A stretch of 64,000 bases of DNA from Mesorhizobium sp. LHD-90 (GTDB lineage Bacteria; Pseudomonadota; Alphaproteobacteria; Rhizobiales; Rhizobiaceae): the NCBI RefSeq assembly GCF_030929505.1, contig NZ_JAVFVV010000024.1, positions 1-64,000 on the forward strand. Direction: 5' to 3'. Position numbers and translations under genes: made by a program. The notes beneath the pieces were generated by a model. It had not been told where the DNA came from and searched no databases. It saw nothing but the letters and a program-made list of their open reading frames with translations. The stretch's first letter is position 1; every line of letters starts with the position of its first letter. This document shows, piece by piece, positions 52,295 through 61,804 of the stretch.

Positions 52295-53542
52295 ATGAAG
52301 AACCACCGTCGCAGTTTCCTGAAGGGCACGGCCGCGCTAGGCACGATGTCCCTGGTCGGATTTCCACACATATGGAGCAAGAACTATTCTCTGGCGCGCG
52401 CCGCCGACGGCGAGATCAAGGTCGGCGTGCTGTTCTCTCTGACAGGCACCACCGCGATCATCGAAGAGTCGCTCAACAAGGCAACAATCCTGGCGATCGA
52501 GGAGATCAACGCAGCCGGTGGCATCAACGGCATGCAGATCGTGCCGGTGATCGAGGACCCGGCCTCCGACCCCGCGACCTTCGCCGAGAAGGCGCGCAAG
52601 CTGGTGCTTTCCGACAAATGCGTGTCGGTATTCGGTTCATACACCTCGGCCAGCCGCAAGGCGGTGCTGCCTGTATTCGAGAAGCAGAACAACCTCTACT
52701 GGTACCCGACCCTCTACGAGGGCCGCGAGTGTTCGAAAAACGTCATCTACACAGGTGCGGTGCCCAACCAGCAGCAGGACGACTTCGTGCCGTGGCTGGT
52801 CGAGAAGTTCGGCAAGCGCTGGTACCTGATCGGCTCGAACTACATCTATCCGAAGGAAGAGAACAACTATTGCAAGAAGCTGCTGGCCGAACTCGGCGCG
52901 GAGGTGGTGGCCGAAGAATACGTGCCGCTCGGCCATTCGGAATTCTCTTCCGTCATCAACAAGCTGAAGTCGGAAAAGCCGAACGTCATCTTCTCGACGG
53001 TCGTCGGCGATTCCGTGGTGGCGCTGCATCGGCAGTATCACGCCGCGGGCCTCGATCCGCAAACCATGCCGATGGCGAGCCTCACCACCTCGGAGAACGA
53101 AGTCGCGGCCATGGGCGGCGCGGCGGCTGCCGGTCATTTCACCTCGGCGCCCTACTTCATGGTCTGGGACTCGCCCGAGAACCACAAGTTCGTCGATGCC
53201 TACAAGAAGCGCTGGGGAGCCGACAAGGTCACCCACTTCGTGTCCGAGCCGTCCTACTTCCAGGTCTATCTGTTCAAGCAGGCGGTGGCGAAGCTCGCCG
53301 AGAGCGACATCGACCCGAACACCATCCGCGAGGCGGTGAAGGGCGAAGGCCTGGTCGCGCCGCAAGGCAAGATCAAGGTCGAACCGGAAAACCTGCATAC
53401 CTGGCTGTGGCCGAAGATCGGCCAATGCAAGGCCGACGGACAATTCGAGATCCTCAAGCAGTCGGCCGACTGGCTCGAGCCGTCGCCCTACAAGGCCTAT
53501 CCGAACCAGCTCTGCACGGCCACAGGCCTGCAGGAAAGCTGA
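52295..53542 (+). CDS. Amide/urea-type ABC substrate-binding protein (UrtA/FmdD-like), Tat-exported
   Basis: A 415-residue binding protein with a twin-arginine signal (HRRSFLKGTAALGTMSLVGF), mature from about ADGEIKVGVLFSLTGTTAII. It is closely related to the neighbouring AmiC: GSYTSASRKAVLPVFEKQNN and YWYPTLYEGRECSKNVIYTG align almost word for word. UrtA and FmdD bind urea and short amides. ATG 52295 follows AGGGGAG. It begins the five-gene importer operon downstream of the ANTAR leader. Confidence 0.9.
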   Translation: MKNHRRSFLKGTAALGTMSLVGFPHIWSKNYSLARAADGEIKVGVLFSLTGTTAIIEESLNKATILAIEEINAAGGINGMQIVPVIEDPASDPATFAEKARKLVLSDKCVSVFGSYTSASRKAVLPVFEKQNNLYWYPTLYEGRECSKNVIYTGAVPNQQQDDFVPWLVEKFGKRWYLIGSNYIYPKEENNYCKKLLAELGAEVVAEEYVPLGHSEFSSVINKLKSEKPNVIFSTVVGDSVVALHRQYHAAGLDPQTMPMASLTTSENEVAAMGGAAAAGHFTSAPYFMVWDSPENHKFVDAYKKRWGADKVTHFVSEPSYFQVYLFKQAVAKLAESDIDPNTIREAVKGEGLVAPQGKIKVEPENLHTWLWPKIGQCKADGQFEILKQSADWLEPSPYKAYPNQLCTATGLQES

Positions 53543-53545
53543 CCA

Positions 53546-53589
53546 AGTCCGCCTTCGGACTACGGTGGTGGCGTCTTGCAGCCACCACC
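53546..53589 (+). terminator. Paired intercistronic hairpins after the substrate-binding gene
   Basis: AGTCCG-CCTT-CGGACT (53546-53561) is followed by GGTGGTGGC (53564-53572) / GCCACCACC (53581-53589), a perfect 9-bp stem. No T-run follows. Probably they stabilise the binding-protein mRNA relative to the permease genes. Confidence 0.5.
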
Positions 53590-53617
53590 ACCCTCTTCGA
53601 ACTGGAAGCTTGCCGGA

Positions 53618-54487
53618 ATGGAAATCTTCGTTTCCCAGATCATGACTGGCTTGAGCATCGCATCGATCCTGATGCTGGTGGCTCTCGGTCTGGCCATCAT
53701 CTACGGCGTAACCGGCGTCATCAACCTCGCCCATGGCGAGTTCGTGATGCTCGGCGCCTATGCTGCCTGGTTCCTGCAGACCCAGTTTGGGCTATCTTTG
53801 CTTGTCAGTCTCGTTCCGATCTTCATCCTTGTCGCGCTGTTCGGCTGGCTGATCGAGGCGCTCGTCATCCGCCATCTATATGAACGGCCGCTCGACACCA
53901 TCCTTGCCACCTGGGGAATCGGCGTGATGGCGCAACAGGCGGTGCGGCTGATCGCCGGCGGCGAGCTGCGCTATGTCGAGATGCCGCCCGCGCTGGCGAC
54001 CAGCGTGACGATCTTCGGGGCCAGCGAATCCGCCTACCGCCTCTTCATTCTGTTCCTGGCACTCGCGCTGTTCGCGCTCACCTGGTGCATCTACCGCTAC
54101 ACGCATTTTGGGCTGAAGCTGCGCGCCATCGCGCAGAACAGAAGCATCGCCTCAAGTTTCGGCATCAATTCGGGCCGCATCTATCGCTTCACCTTCGCCT
54201 ATGGAGCGGGCATTGCCGGGCTTGCGGGCGCGCTTGTCTCGCCGCTGAAGAGCGTCTCGCCCGAGATGGGCACGACCTACGTGGTCGACGCGTTCATGGT
54301 GGTGGTGCTGGGCGGTGTGCAGAGCCTGATGGGCACGCTGGCGAGTTCCGGCATCCTCGGTGAACTCACCGGCTACATCGCCTTCTACTCGAACGATACC
54401 ATCGCAAAAGCGCTGGTGCTGCTCGCCATCGTCGTTCTGATCCGCTTCCGGCCGCAGGGCCTGTTCGCTGGCCGCGTCAGGACGTGA
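53618..54487 (+). CDS. Urea/amide-type ABC permease, UrtB-like
   Basis: A 289-residue permease: MTGLSIASILMLVALGLAII, YGVTGVINLAHGEFVMLGAY, RPLDTILATWGIGVMAQQAV and GVQSLMGTLASSGILGELTG are typical of UrtB/FmdE. The ATG at 53618 is chosen over upstream in-frame codons that fall in the hairpin region. Channel subunit of the importer. Confidence 0.88.
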   Translation: MEIFVSQIMTGLSIASILMLVALGLAIIYGVTGVINLAHGEFVMLGAYAAWFLQTQFGLSLLVSLVPIFILVALFGWLIEALVIRHLYERPLDTILATWGIGVMAQQAVRLIAGGELRYVEMPPALATSVTIFGASESAYRLFILFLALALFALTWCIYRYTHFGLKLRAIAQNRSIASSFGINSGRIYRFTFAYGAGIAGLAGALVSPLKSVSPEMGTTYVVDAFMVVVLGGVQSLMGTLASSGILGELTGYIAFYSNDTIAKALVLLAIVVLIRFRPQGLFAGRVRT

Positions 54488-54515
54488 GCCGGCCGCAAAT
54501 GCACAGCCAAGGGAA

Positions 54516-55651
54516 ATGAAAGTGCCCGGCAAGACAACCTCCCAGATCGCGATCTACGCGGCGGTCTGCATCGCGATCCTTTTGGTTCCTCTGGTTCTGG
54601 ACGACGCGTTCCTGCTCAACAAATACGCGCGCTACCTCGTGTTCGGCATGCTCGCGGTATCGCTCAGCCTGTCGTGGGGCTACGCCGGCATCCTGAATCT
54701 CGGGCAGGCGATGACCTTTGGGCTGGGCTCCTATTGCATGGCGATGGCGCTGAAGCTGAAGACCATTCCCGTGCATACCGGCTCCGACGGCCTGCCGGAC
54801 TTCATGGTGTGGAACAACGTCACCGAGCTGCCGTGGTTCTGGATACCATTCCACTCGCTCGCGTTCGGCGTCGCCGCCGGCATCCTCGTTCCGGTGGCGC
54901 TCGCCGCGCTGCTCGGCTGGTTTGTATTCAAGGGACGTGTCACCGGCGTCTATGCCGCGATCATCACCCTCGCCGCGATGGTCGTGGTGCAACTCCTCAT
55001 CATCGACCAGCAGCGCTTCACCGGCGGCTTCAACGGCATCACCGACCTTGCGCAATTCGAGGTCGCCGGCTTCGCCTTCGATGCCTACGGCTCGTCGAGC
55101 TACTATCTCGTCGCCGGCTGCCTTGCCGTCACCCTGTTCCTGGCGCTGTTTATCACCAAGAGCAAGACCGGGCTGATCCTGCAGGCGATCCGCGACCAGG
55201 AGGACCGCGTCCGCTTCTTCGGCTATGACGTGGCACTCTACAAGATCTTCGTCTTCTCGGTGTCGGCCGGCATCGCCGGCCTGGCCGGCATGCTCTACAC
55301 GATCGTCATGGAGTTCGCCTCGCCGACCTTCCTCGGCGTGCCGCTCAGCCTTTCCGTAGTCATCTGGGTTGCAGTCGGCGGTCGCCAGAGCTTGCTCGGC
55401 GCTATGCTCGGCGCATTGGTCGTGACCGGCGTGCAGGGTGCGCTCTCCGAATCCGAGACCTTCCTGGAGACGTGGACCCTCGTCATGGGCCTGCTGTTCG
55501 TTCTGGTCGTGCTGTTCCTGCCGAAGGGCCTTGCCGGCGCGTTCGAGAAGATCGCCGCGCGCTTCGAAAGGACGCCGCCTGGTGCGGTGGCCGAGAGTAC
55601 AGCCCCGCGGTCCGAACCGATCAAGAGCGGCCGCGAGATCGAGGGCGTGTC

Positions 55652-55655
<4 letters not shown>
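54516..55655 (+). CDS. Urea/amide-type ABC permease, UrtC-like
   Basis: A 379-residue permease: LVFGMLAVSLSLSWGYAGIL, NLGQAMTFGLGSYCMAMALK and QQRFTGGFNGITDLAQFEVA mark it as UrtC/FmdF-like, the longer LivM homologue. A hydrophilic C-terminal tail (about 345-379) follows the last membrane segment. Its stop overlaps urtD's start (ATGA). Confidence 0.88.
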
Positions 55656-56408
<753 letters not shown>

Positions 56409-56416
<8 letters not shown>

Positions 56417-57104
56417 GTTGGCGGGCGTAGACGGCTTTTACGGCCGCAGCAGGGCGCTGCAGTCGGTTTCGATGAAGGTCGATAGAGGCGATTTCTTCAG
56501 CGTGCTCGGCCGCAACGGCGTCGGCAAGACGACACTTCTGCGCACCATCCTCGGCCTGATGAGCCGCACCACAGGGTCGATACGGCTCGACGGCGAGGAA
56601 CTGGTCGACAAGCCGACGCACGAGCGCGCGCTGGCCGGCATCGGCTACGTGCCCCAGGGCAGAGGCATTCTGCCGGCCTTCACGGTGCGCGAGAACCTGA
56701 TGGTCGGCACATTCGCGACCAGAGGCGGCGGCGGCCGCATCGCCGAATGGGTGCTCGATCTATTCCCGATCCTCAAGGAGTTTCTCAACCGCCGTGGCGG
56801 CAACCTTTCGGGCGGCCAGCAGCAGCAGCTTGCGATCGCCCGCGCATTGCTTTCGGAGCCGAAGGTGATGCTGCTCGACGAACCAACCGAGGGCATCCAG
56901 CCCAACATCGTCGAACAGATCGAACAGGTTCTGATCGACCTCAACCGCAAGCAGGGCCTCACCATCGTCCTGGTCGAGCAAAACATTGCATTCGCGCGCC
57001 GCGCCTCGAAACACTTCGCGATTTTCAACCGGGGCAGCGTCGCCGTCGGCGGGTCGATCGACCAGCTGAGCGACGGCCTCATCCACCAGCACCTCGTCGT
57101 CTAG
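56409..57104 (+). CDS. Urea/amide-type ABC ATPase, UrtE-like
   Basis: A 231-residue ATPase: [72 protein letters not shown] and [16 protein letters not shown] and TEGIQPN are UrtE hallmarks. It completes the importer and precedes the amidase by 34 bases. Confidence 0.9.
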
Positions 57105-57138
57105 GCGGGCGTTCGGCAACCACAGAGGAGTAGCGAAA

Positions 57139-58176
57139 ATGTATCATGGCGACATTTCGAGCAGCAACGACACGGTCGGCGTTGCCGTCGTCAACTACAA
57201 GATGCCGCGGCTGCACACGCGTGACGAGGTGCTGGCCAATGCCCGCAACATCGCCGACATGCTGATGGGCATGAAGCGCGGCCTGCCGGGCATGGACCTT
57301 GTGATCTTCCCGGAATATTCCACGCACGGGATCATGTATGACCAGAAGGAGATGTATGAGACAGCCTCAGCCATCCCCGGCGAGGAGACCAAGATCTTCG
57401 CCGACGCCTGCAAGAAGGCGCGGGTGTGGGGTGTCTTCTCGCTCACTGGCGAACGCCACGAGGAACACCCGAACAAGGCGCCTTACAACACCCTGATCCT
57501 GATGAACGACCAAGGCGAGATCGTGCAGAAATACCGCAAGATCATGCCGTGGGTGCCGATCGAGGGCTGGTATCCCGGCGACTGTACCTATGTTTCGGAA
57601 GGGCCGAAGGGGCTGAAGATCAGCCTGATCATCTGCGACGACGGCAACTACCCGGAGATATGGCGCGACTGCGCCATGCGCGGCGCCGAGCTGATTATCC
57701 GTTGCCAGGGCTACATGTATCCGGCCAAGGAGCAGCAGATCCTTATCTCGAAATCGATGGCCTGGGCGAATAACGTCTATGTCGCGGTCGCCAACGCCGC
57801 CGGCTTCGACGGCGTCTACTCCTATTTCGGCCATTCCTCGATCATCGGCTTCGACGGCCGCACGCTCGGCGAATGCGGGACCGAGGAGAACGGCATCCAG
57901 TATGCCCAGCTCTCGCTATCGCTGATCCGGGACGCCCGCCGCAACATGCAGTCGCAGAACCACCTCTTCAAGCTGCTGCACCGCGGCTATACCGGCCTGA
58001 TCAACTCCGGCGACGATACGCGTGGCCACGCCGCCTGCCCGTACAACTTCTATCGGCAGTGGATCACCGATCCCGAGGGCACCCGCGAAAAGATCGAGGC
58101 GATGACCCGCCAGACCGTCGGCACGCCAGAGGCGCCGATCGAGGGCATCCCCAACAAGGTTGCGGCGCATCGCTGA
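57139..58176 (+). CDS. amiE: Aliphatic amidase
   Basis: A 345-residue nitrilase-superfamily amidase that hydrolyses short aliphatic amides to acid and ammonia. It is highly similar to P. aeruginosa AmiE from the start ([20 protein letters not shown]) and keeps the triad E59 (VIFPEYS), K134 (YRKIMPW) and C166 (IICDDGN). Length (345 versus 346) favours AmiE over shorter formamidases. GAGGAG precedes the ATG. It lies within the amide importer operon, so transport and hydrolysis are co-expressed. Confidence 0.95.
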   Translation: MYHGDISSSNDTVGVAVVNYKMPRLHTRDEVLANARNIADMLMGMKRGLPGMDLVIFPEYSTHGIMYDQKEMYETASAIPGEETKIFADACKKARVWGVFSLTGERHEEHPNKAPYNTLILMNDQGEIVQKYRKIMPWVPIEGWYPGDCTYVSEGPKGLKISLIICDDGNYPEIWRDCAMRGAELIIRCQGYMYPAKEQQILISKSMAWANNVYVAVANAAGFDGVYSYFGHSSIIGFDGRTLGECGTEENGIQYAQLSLSLIRDARRNMQSQNHLFKLLHRGYTGLINSGDDTRGHAACPYNFYRQWITDPEGTREKIEAMTRQTVGTPEAPIEGIPNKVAAHR

Positions 58177-58258
58177 GCGATTTCCGCACCTGGCGCGCCC
58201 CGACGGACATCAGGCCGGGGTGCGCATCCGCTGATGCCCGGCTCGGAGACTGGAGAAC

Positions 58259-59101
58259 ATGCAGGCAACCACGAGCGCCGCCCAGAGGCTGGCGGCGCAG
58301 GATCACGCGCTCGACGATTTCCGCATTCTCGACGAGCCGTACTACCGTCCCGTAGCGAATGAGGTGGCGCTGTTCGAGGCCGTCTATGCCTCGCGCATGC
58401 CGGTCATGCTCAAGGGCCCGACCGGCTGCGGCAAAACGCGTTTCGTCGAGCATATGGCGTGGAAGCTCGGCCGGCCGCTGATCACCGTCTCCTGTCATGA
58501 GGACATGACCGCATCCGATCTGGTCGGCCGCTACCTGCTCGACGCCGACGGCACGGTCTGGCATGACGGGCCGCTGACGCTCGCCGTACGCTCCGGCGCG
58601 ATCTGCTACCTCGACGAGATTGTCGAAGCGCGTCAGGACACGACCGTGGTCATCCATTCGCTGACGGATGACCGCCGTATCCTGCCGCTTGAGAAGAAGA
58701 ACGAGGTGCTGAAGGCGCATCCCGACTTCCAACTCGTCATCTCCTACAATCCGGGCTACCAAAGTGTGCTCAAGGATCTGAAGGAATCGACCAAGCAGCG
58801 CTTCGCCGCGATAGGCTTCTCCTATCCGGAGTCCGCCGTCGAGGCCGAGATCGTCGCCGCCGAGGCGGGCGTCGACCAGAAGACGGCCGACACGTTGGTG
58901 CGCATCGCCCAGCGCTCGCGCAACCTAAAGGGCCATGGACTCGAGGAAGGCGCCTCGACGCGCATGCTCATTAATGCCGGCCTGCTCGTCGACAAGGGCA
59001 TCCCCATCGCCGAGGCCTGCGCCGTCGCGCTGGTGCTGCCGATCACCGACGACCCCGACATGCGCGACGCGATGCAGGCGGCGATCGCCGCTTCGATCTG
59101 A
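58259..59101 (+). CDS. MoxR-type AAA+ ATPase (CbbQ/NirQ/NorQ family)
   Basis: A 280-residue AAA+ protein: Walker A KGPTGCGKTRFVEHMAWKLG (about 52-71), SCHEDMTASDLVGRYLL, Walker B AICYLDEIVEARQDT, and sensor SYNPGYQSVLKDLKESTKQR. The NorQ_C domain follows (SAVEAEIVAAEAGVDQKTAD). CbbQ/NorQ proteins remodel or activate metalloenzymes together with a VWA partner, here encoded 11 bases on. In P. aeruginosa an ATPase AmiB is linked to amiE, but I cannot claim orthology. Confidence 0.88.
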   Translation: MQATTSAAQRLAAQDHALDDFRILDEPYYRPVANEVALFEAVYASRMPVMLKGPTGCGKTRFVEHMAWKLGRPLITVSCHEDMTASDLVGRYLLDADGTVWHDGPLTLAVRSGAICYLDEIVEARQDTTVVIHSLTDDRRILPLEKKNEVLKAHPDFQLVISYNPGYQSVLKDLKESTKQRFAAIGFSYPESAVEAEIVAAEAGVDQKTADTLVRIAQRSRNLKGHGLEEGASTRMLINAGLLVDKGIPIAEACAVALVLPITDDPDMRDAMQAAIAASI

Positions 59102-59112
59102 GGCGGATCGGC

Positions 59113-61383
59113 ATGCCATCCGGGGACGACAGCCATGCGCCCGTTCCGTTGCGACGCTATCCGAGCGCCTTTCACGACAGCGCGGAGCACGAGGCGGCGC
59201 TCGCGGCTTTTCCAGCGGAGTTCTATCCAGCCTGGGTGAAGGCCTGTCGTCGGCTTGCCGGTGCAGGCTACGGCGGAACGGTGGCCGACGACTATCAGCG
59301 GCTCTCCCCGCAGGTGGCGCAGGTTGCAGGTCCCCAGCAGGCGCTGGAACTCGCATCCGCAGCCTCGGGACTTGCGATCCGCGCCGGGCGTGGACCTGCG
59401 GCGCTGCTCATTCGCGCGTCGTCCTCGGCAGCGAAACGCCTCCGGGACAATTTTTCGGAATGGCTTGCCCTGGTTGATAGAACCGCCATTCATGCTCCGG
59501 AATCGATGAGTGCGATCCTTGAGCGCACCGACCTTCTCCTCTCGCATCTTGACCTCAACGGCCTGGAATCCTGGCTGCGCATCGGCATCCGTGCCGCGAA
59601 TGGCGATCCGCAGCGCCGCCGCCGCTTTTTCACGCTGGAGGATCCGGAGGCCCAGCACTGGTTGCAGCGCGAATCCGGGGTCGTCGGCTTCCTGGACTTC
59701 GAGACGAGGCTGAAGCCATACCTCACGGCACTGTGGGGGTTGAGTGTGCCGCTGCGCGAAGTGCCGCCGGACGCTCCCGAGCAGGTGAAGCGGCGGCCCG
59801 GCTTCGACGGCGCGGTGATGCGCCTGCCGGCTTCATTCCCAGGATTCTCGGCTAGCGATTCGGAAAGCCTCTACCGCGCAGCAGTTGCCCATATCGGCGC
59901 GCATTGCACCTTCACGCGCGCGAAATTTCCAGTCGGCGGTCTGAAGCCGGCCCAGATCGCTTTGGTGTCCCTGATCGAGGACGCGCGCGTGGAGCACTTG
60001 GCGATGCGCGCGCTTCCCGGACTGCGCAACCTCTTCGTGCCGTTCCACGTCGCCCAGCCGTCCGGTCCCTCCACCGCGCCAAATCTCTTTGCGCGGCTGT
60101 CACGGGCGCTGCTCGACCGCGCGCATGACGATCCCGACGGATGGGTGCGCAAGGGACGTGATGCGTTCTTCGCGGCCGAAGCCGAATGGCAGGACCAGAG
60201 GCTAAGCCGGCGCATCGGCGACCTGCTGGGCAACGATCTCGGCCAGATGCGCATCCAGTTCGACCAGAGAAGCTACATTGTTCAACCGGCCTATCGCGAC
60301 GACAATCTCGGACTCTGGGATTTTGGCGAAGACGAACAGCAGACGCTTAATGCAGAGCAGGTGTTCGAATCCGCTCGGCTGCGCCAGGAGGAGGATGACA
60401 GCCGGCCGCCCGATCGAGAAGAGACCGAGCAGCGGCCCGACGAAACCGCCGGTCGCCTGACCGCGGTCGAATCCGCGGCGGGTGGGGTGCCGGTCGCGCG
60501 CTATCCGGAGTTCGACTATGTGACGGGCCGCGACAGGCCTGAATGGACGACCGTCAAGGAATACCCCGTTGCCATCGGCCGCGTGCAAGACATCGCGCAT
60601 TTGCGGGAAGAACGGTCCGACATCGTCAACAGGCTTACGACACTTATTCGCGCCGCGCGCGTCAGCCGCGCCGAGCGCCTGCGGCGGCAGCCGGAAGGCG
60701 AGTTTCTCGACATGGACGCCTGCATTGACGCAACCATAGCGCGTCGGGTCGGGGAAGTGCCGCGAGACCGCGTGTACGGCCGCTACGAGCGGCGCAGCCG
60801 GGATCTGTCGACGCTGCTCCTGCTCGACACCTCGAAATCGACGGCCGAATTCGTGCGTGGCTCGGCGCGAACGGTTCTCGACATCGAGCGGCAGGCAGCC
60901 GCCTTGCTCGCGTACGCCATGTCCGAACTTGGCGATCCGTTCGCCGTCGCCGCCTTCGCTTCCGATCAACGGGAAGATGTGCGTTACCTGCGCATCAAGG
61001 ACTTCGGCGAGGAATACGACCGGACAGCCGATGCAAGGCTGGCGGGCCTCGGCAGTGGCCTTTCGACACGGCTTGGCGCCGCCATTCGCCATGCGGGAAC
61101 CGATCTGTCGCGGCAGCGCAGCTACAGGCGGCTGCTTCTGGTGGTCACCGACGGGGAGCCTTCGGACGTCGATGTGGACGATGACCGCTATCTCGTCGAG
61201 GACGCCCGCAAGGCCGTCTTCCATCTGCGGCGATTGGGGATCGACGTCTATTGCGTCGGTCTCGACACCGAAGCGAGGCCGCCGCTCGATCGCATCTTCG
61301 GCTCGCGCAACGCCATCACGATCTCCAGGCTGGAGAGCCTTCCCGAGCTTCTCCCTACTCTGTACCTGTCGCTCAGGAAATAG
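59113..61383 (+). CDS. VWA-domain protein, NorD/CbbO-like
   Basis: A 756-residue partner of the AAA+ protein. The N-terminal two thirds are helical with no catalytic motif I recognise; the C-terminal von Willebrand A domain (about 565-755) holds the MIDAS DTSKS in LLLLDTSKSTAEF and VVTDGEPSDVDVDDDRY. CbbO/NorD proteins link the ATPase ring to a client enzyme. It starts 11 bases after the ATPase gene. Clients could be AmiE or the hydantoinase downstream. Confidence 0.85.
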   Translation: MPSGDDSHAPVPLRRYPSAFHDSAEHEAALAAFPAEFYPAWVKACRRLAGAGYGGTVADDYQRLSPQVAQVAGPQQALELASAASGLAIRAGRGPAALLIRASSSAAKRLRDNFSEWLALVDRTAIHAPESMSAILERTDLLLSHLDLNGLESWLRIGIRAANGDPQRRRRFFTLEDPEAQHWLQRESGVVGFLDFETRLKPYLTALWGLSVPLREVPPDAPEQVKRRPGFDGAVMRLPASFPGFSASDSESLYRAAVAHIGAHCTFTRAKFPVGGLKPAQIALVSLIEDARVEHLAMRALPGLRNLFVPFHVAQPSGPSTAPNLFARLSRALLDRAHDDPDGWVRKGRDAFFAAEAEWQDQRLSRRIGDLLGNDLGQMRIQFDQRSYIVQPAYRDDNLGLWDFGEDEQQTLNAEQVFESARLRQEEDDSRPPDREETEQRPDETAGRLTAVESAAGGVPVARYPEFDYVTGRDRPEWTTVKEYPVAIGRVQDIAHLREERSDIVNRLTTLIRAARVSRAERLRRQPEGEFLDMDACIDATIARRVGEVPRDRVYGRYERRSRDLSTLLLLDTSKSTAEFVRGSARTVLDIERQAAALLAYAMSELGDPFAVAAFASDQREDVRYLRIKDFGEEYDRTADARLAGLGSGLSTRLGAAIRHAGTDLSRQRSYRRLLLVVTDGEPSDVDVDDDRYLVEDARKAVFHLRRLGIDVYCVGLDTEARPPLDRIFGSRNAITISRLESLPELLPTLYLSLRK

Positions 61384-61804
61384 GCCGCGCTCGTGCGCAG
61401 GCAGGTAGCGCCTCCATTTCTGAAATCCGTTTGACGAGATGTCCTTTCGGGGCGACGCGCAGCTACGCTTGCGGACGTCGCCAACCGCCTCGAAGCGGGA
61501 GGAAAAGCCGGTAGGGGACATCGGTCAAAGTCAAAAAGGTGCTTGCGGGCGATTGTCCATATCATTTACGTTCGGCGACATCGATTTGTAAGGATCAATA
61601 GATGCATCTGTGTTTGGGGCTGGATGACAGGCCGAAGATCGCTCGGCCGACCGGCATCGATTCTCGAAAGTTCTGGACTTTTCGGCCCACGCTGCCGGTT
61701 TGCGGAAACTGAGCGCTGAGAAGGGGCCATGGTCCCCGGTTCACGTACGGTTCCATCGATTTTGATTTCAAGCCATTGCCCCGGATCGCGGGGAGGAGGA
61801 CCAA
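61384..61804. other. 421-base intergenic region before hyuA
   Basis: No gene is seen. The middle part (61540-61610) is AT-richer and could hold a promoter (TTGTCCATATCATTTACG near 61553-61570). A small hairpin CCCCG-GATCG-CGGGG (61780-61794) touches the GGAGGAGG ribosome site of hyuA. I found no hexaloop pair matching the ANTAR pattern, so hyuA may be regulated separately. Confidence 0.4.

Noticed and set aside
52273-53883. Plus-strand frame overlapping the binding-protein gene
   Set aside because: It is a shifted frame of a gene with a clear Tat signal and complete binding-protein similarity.
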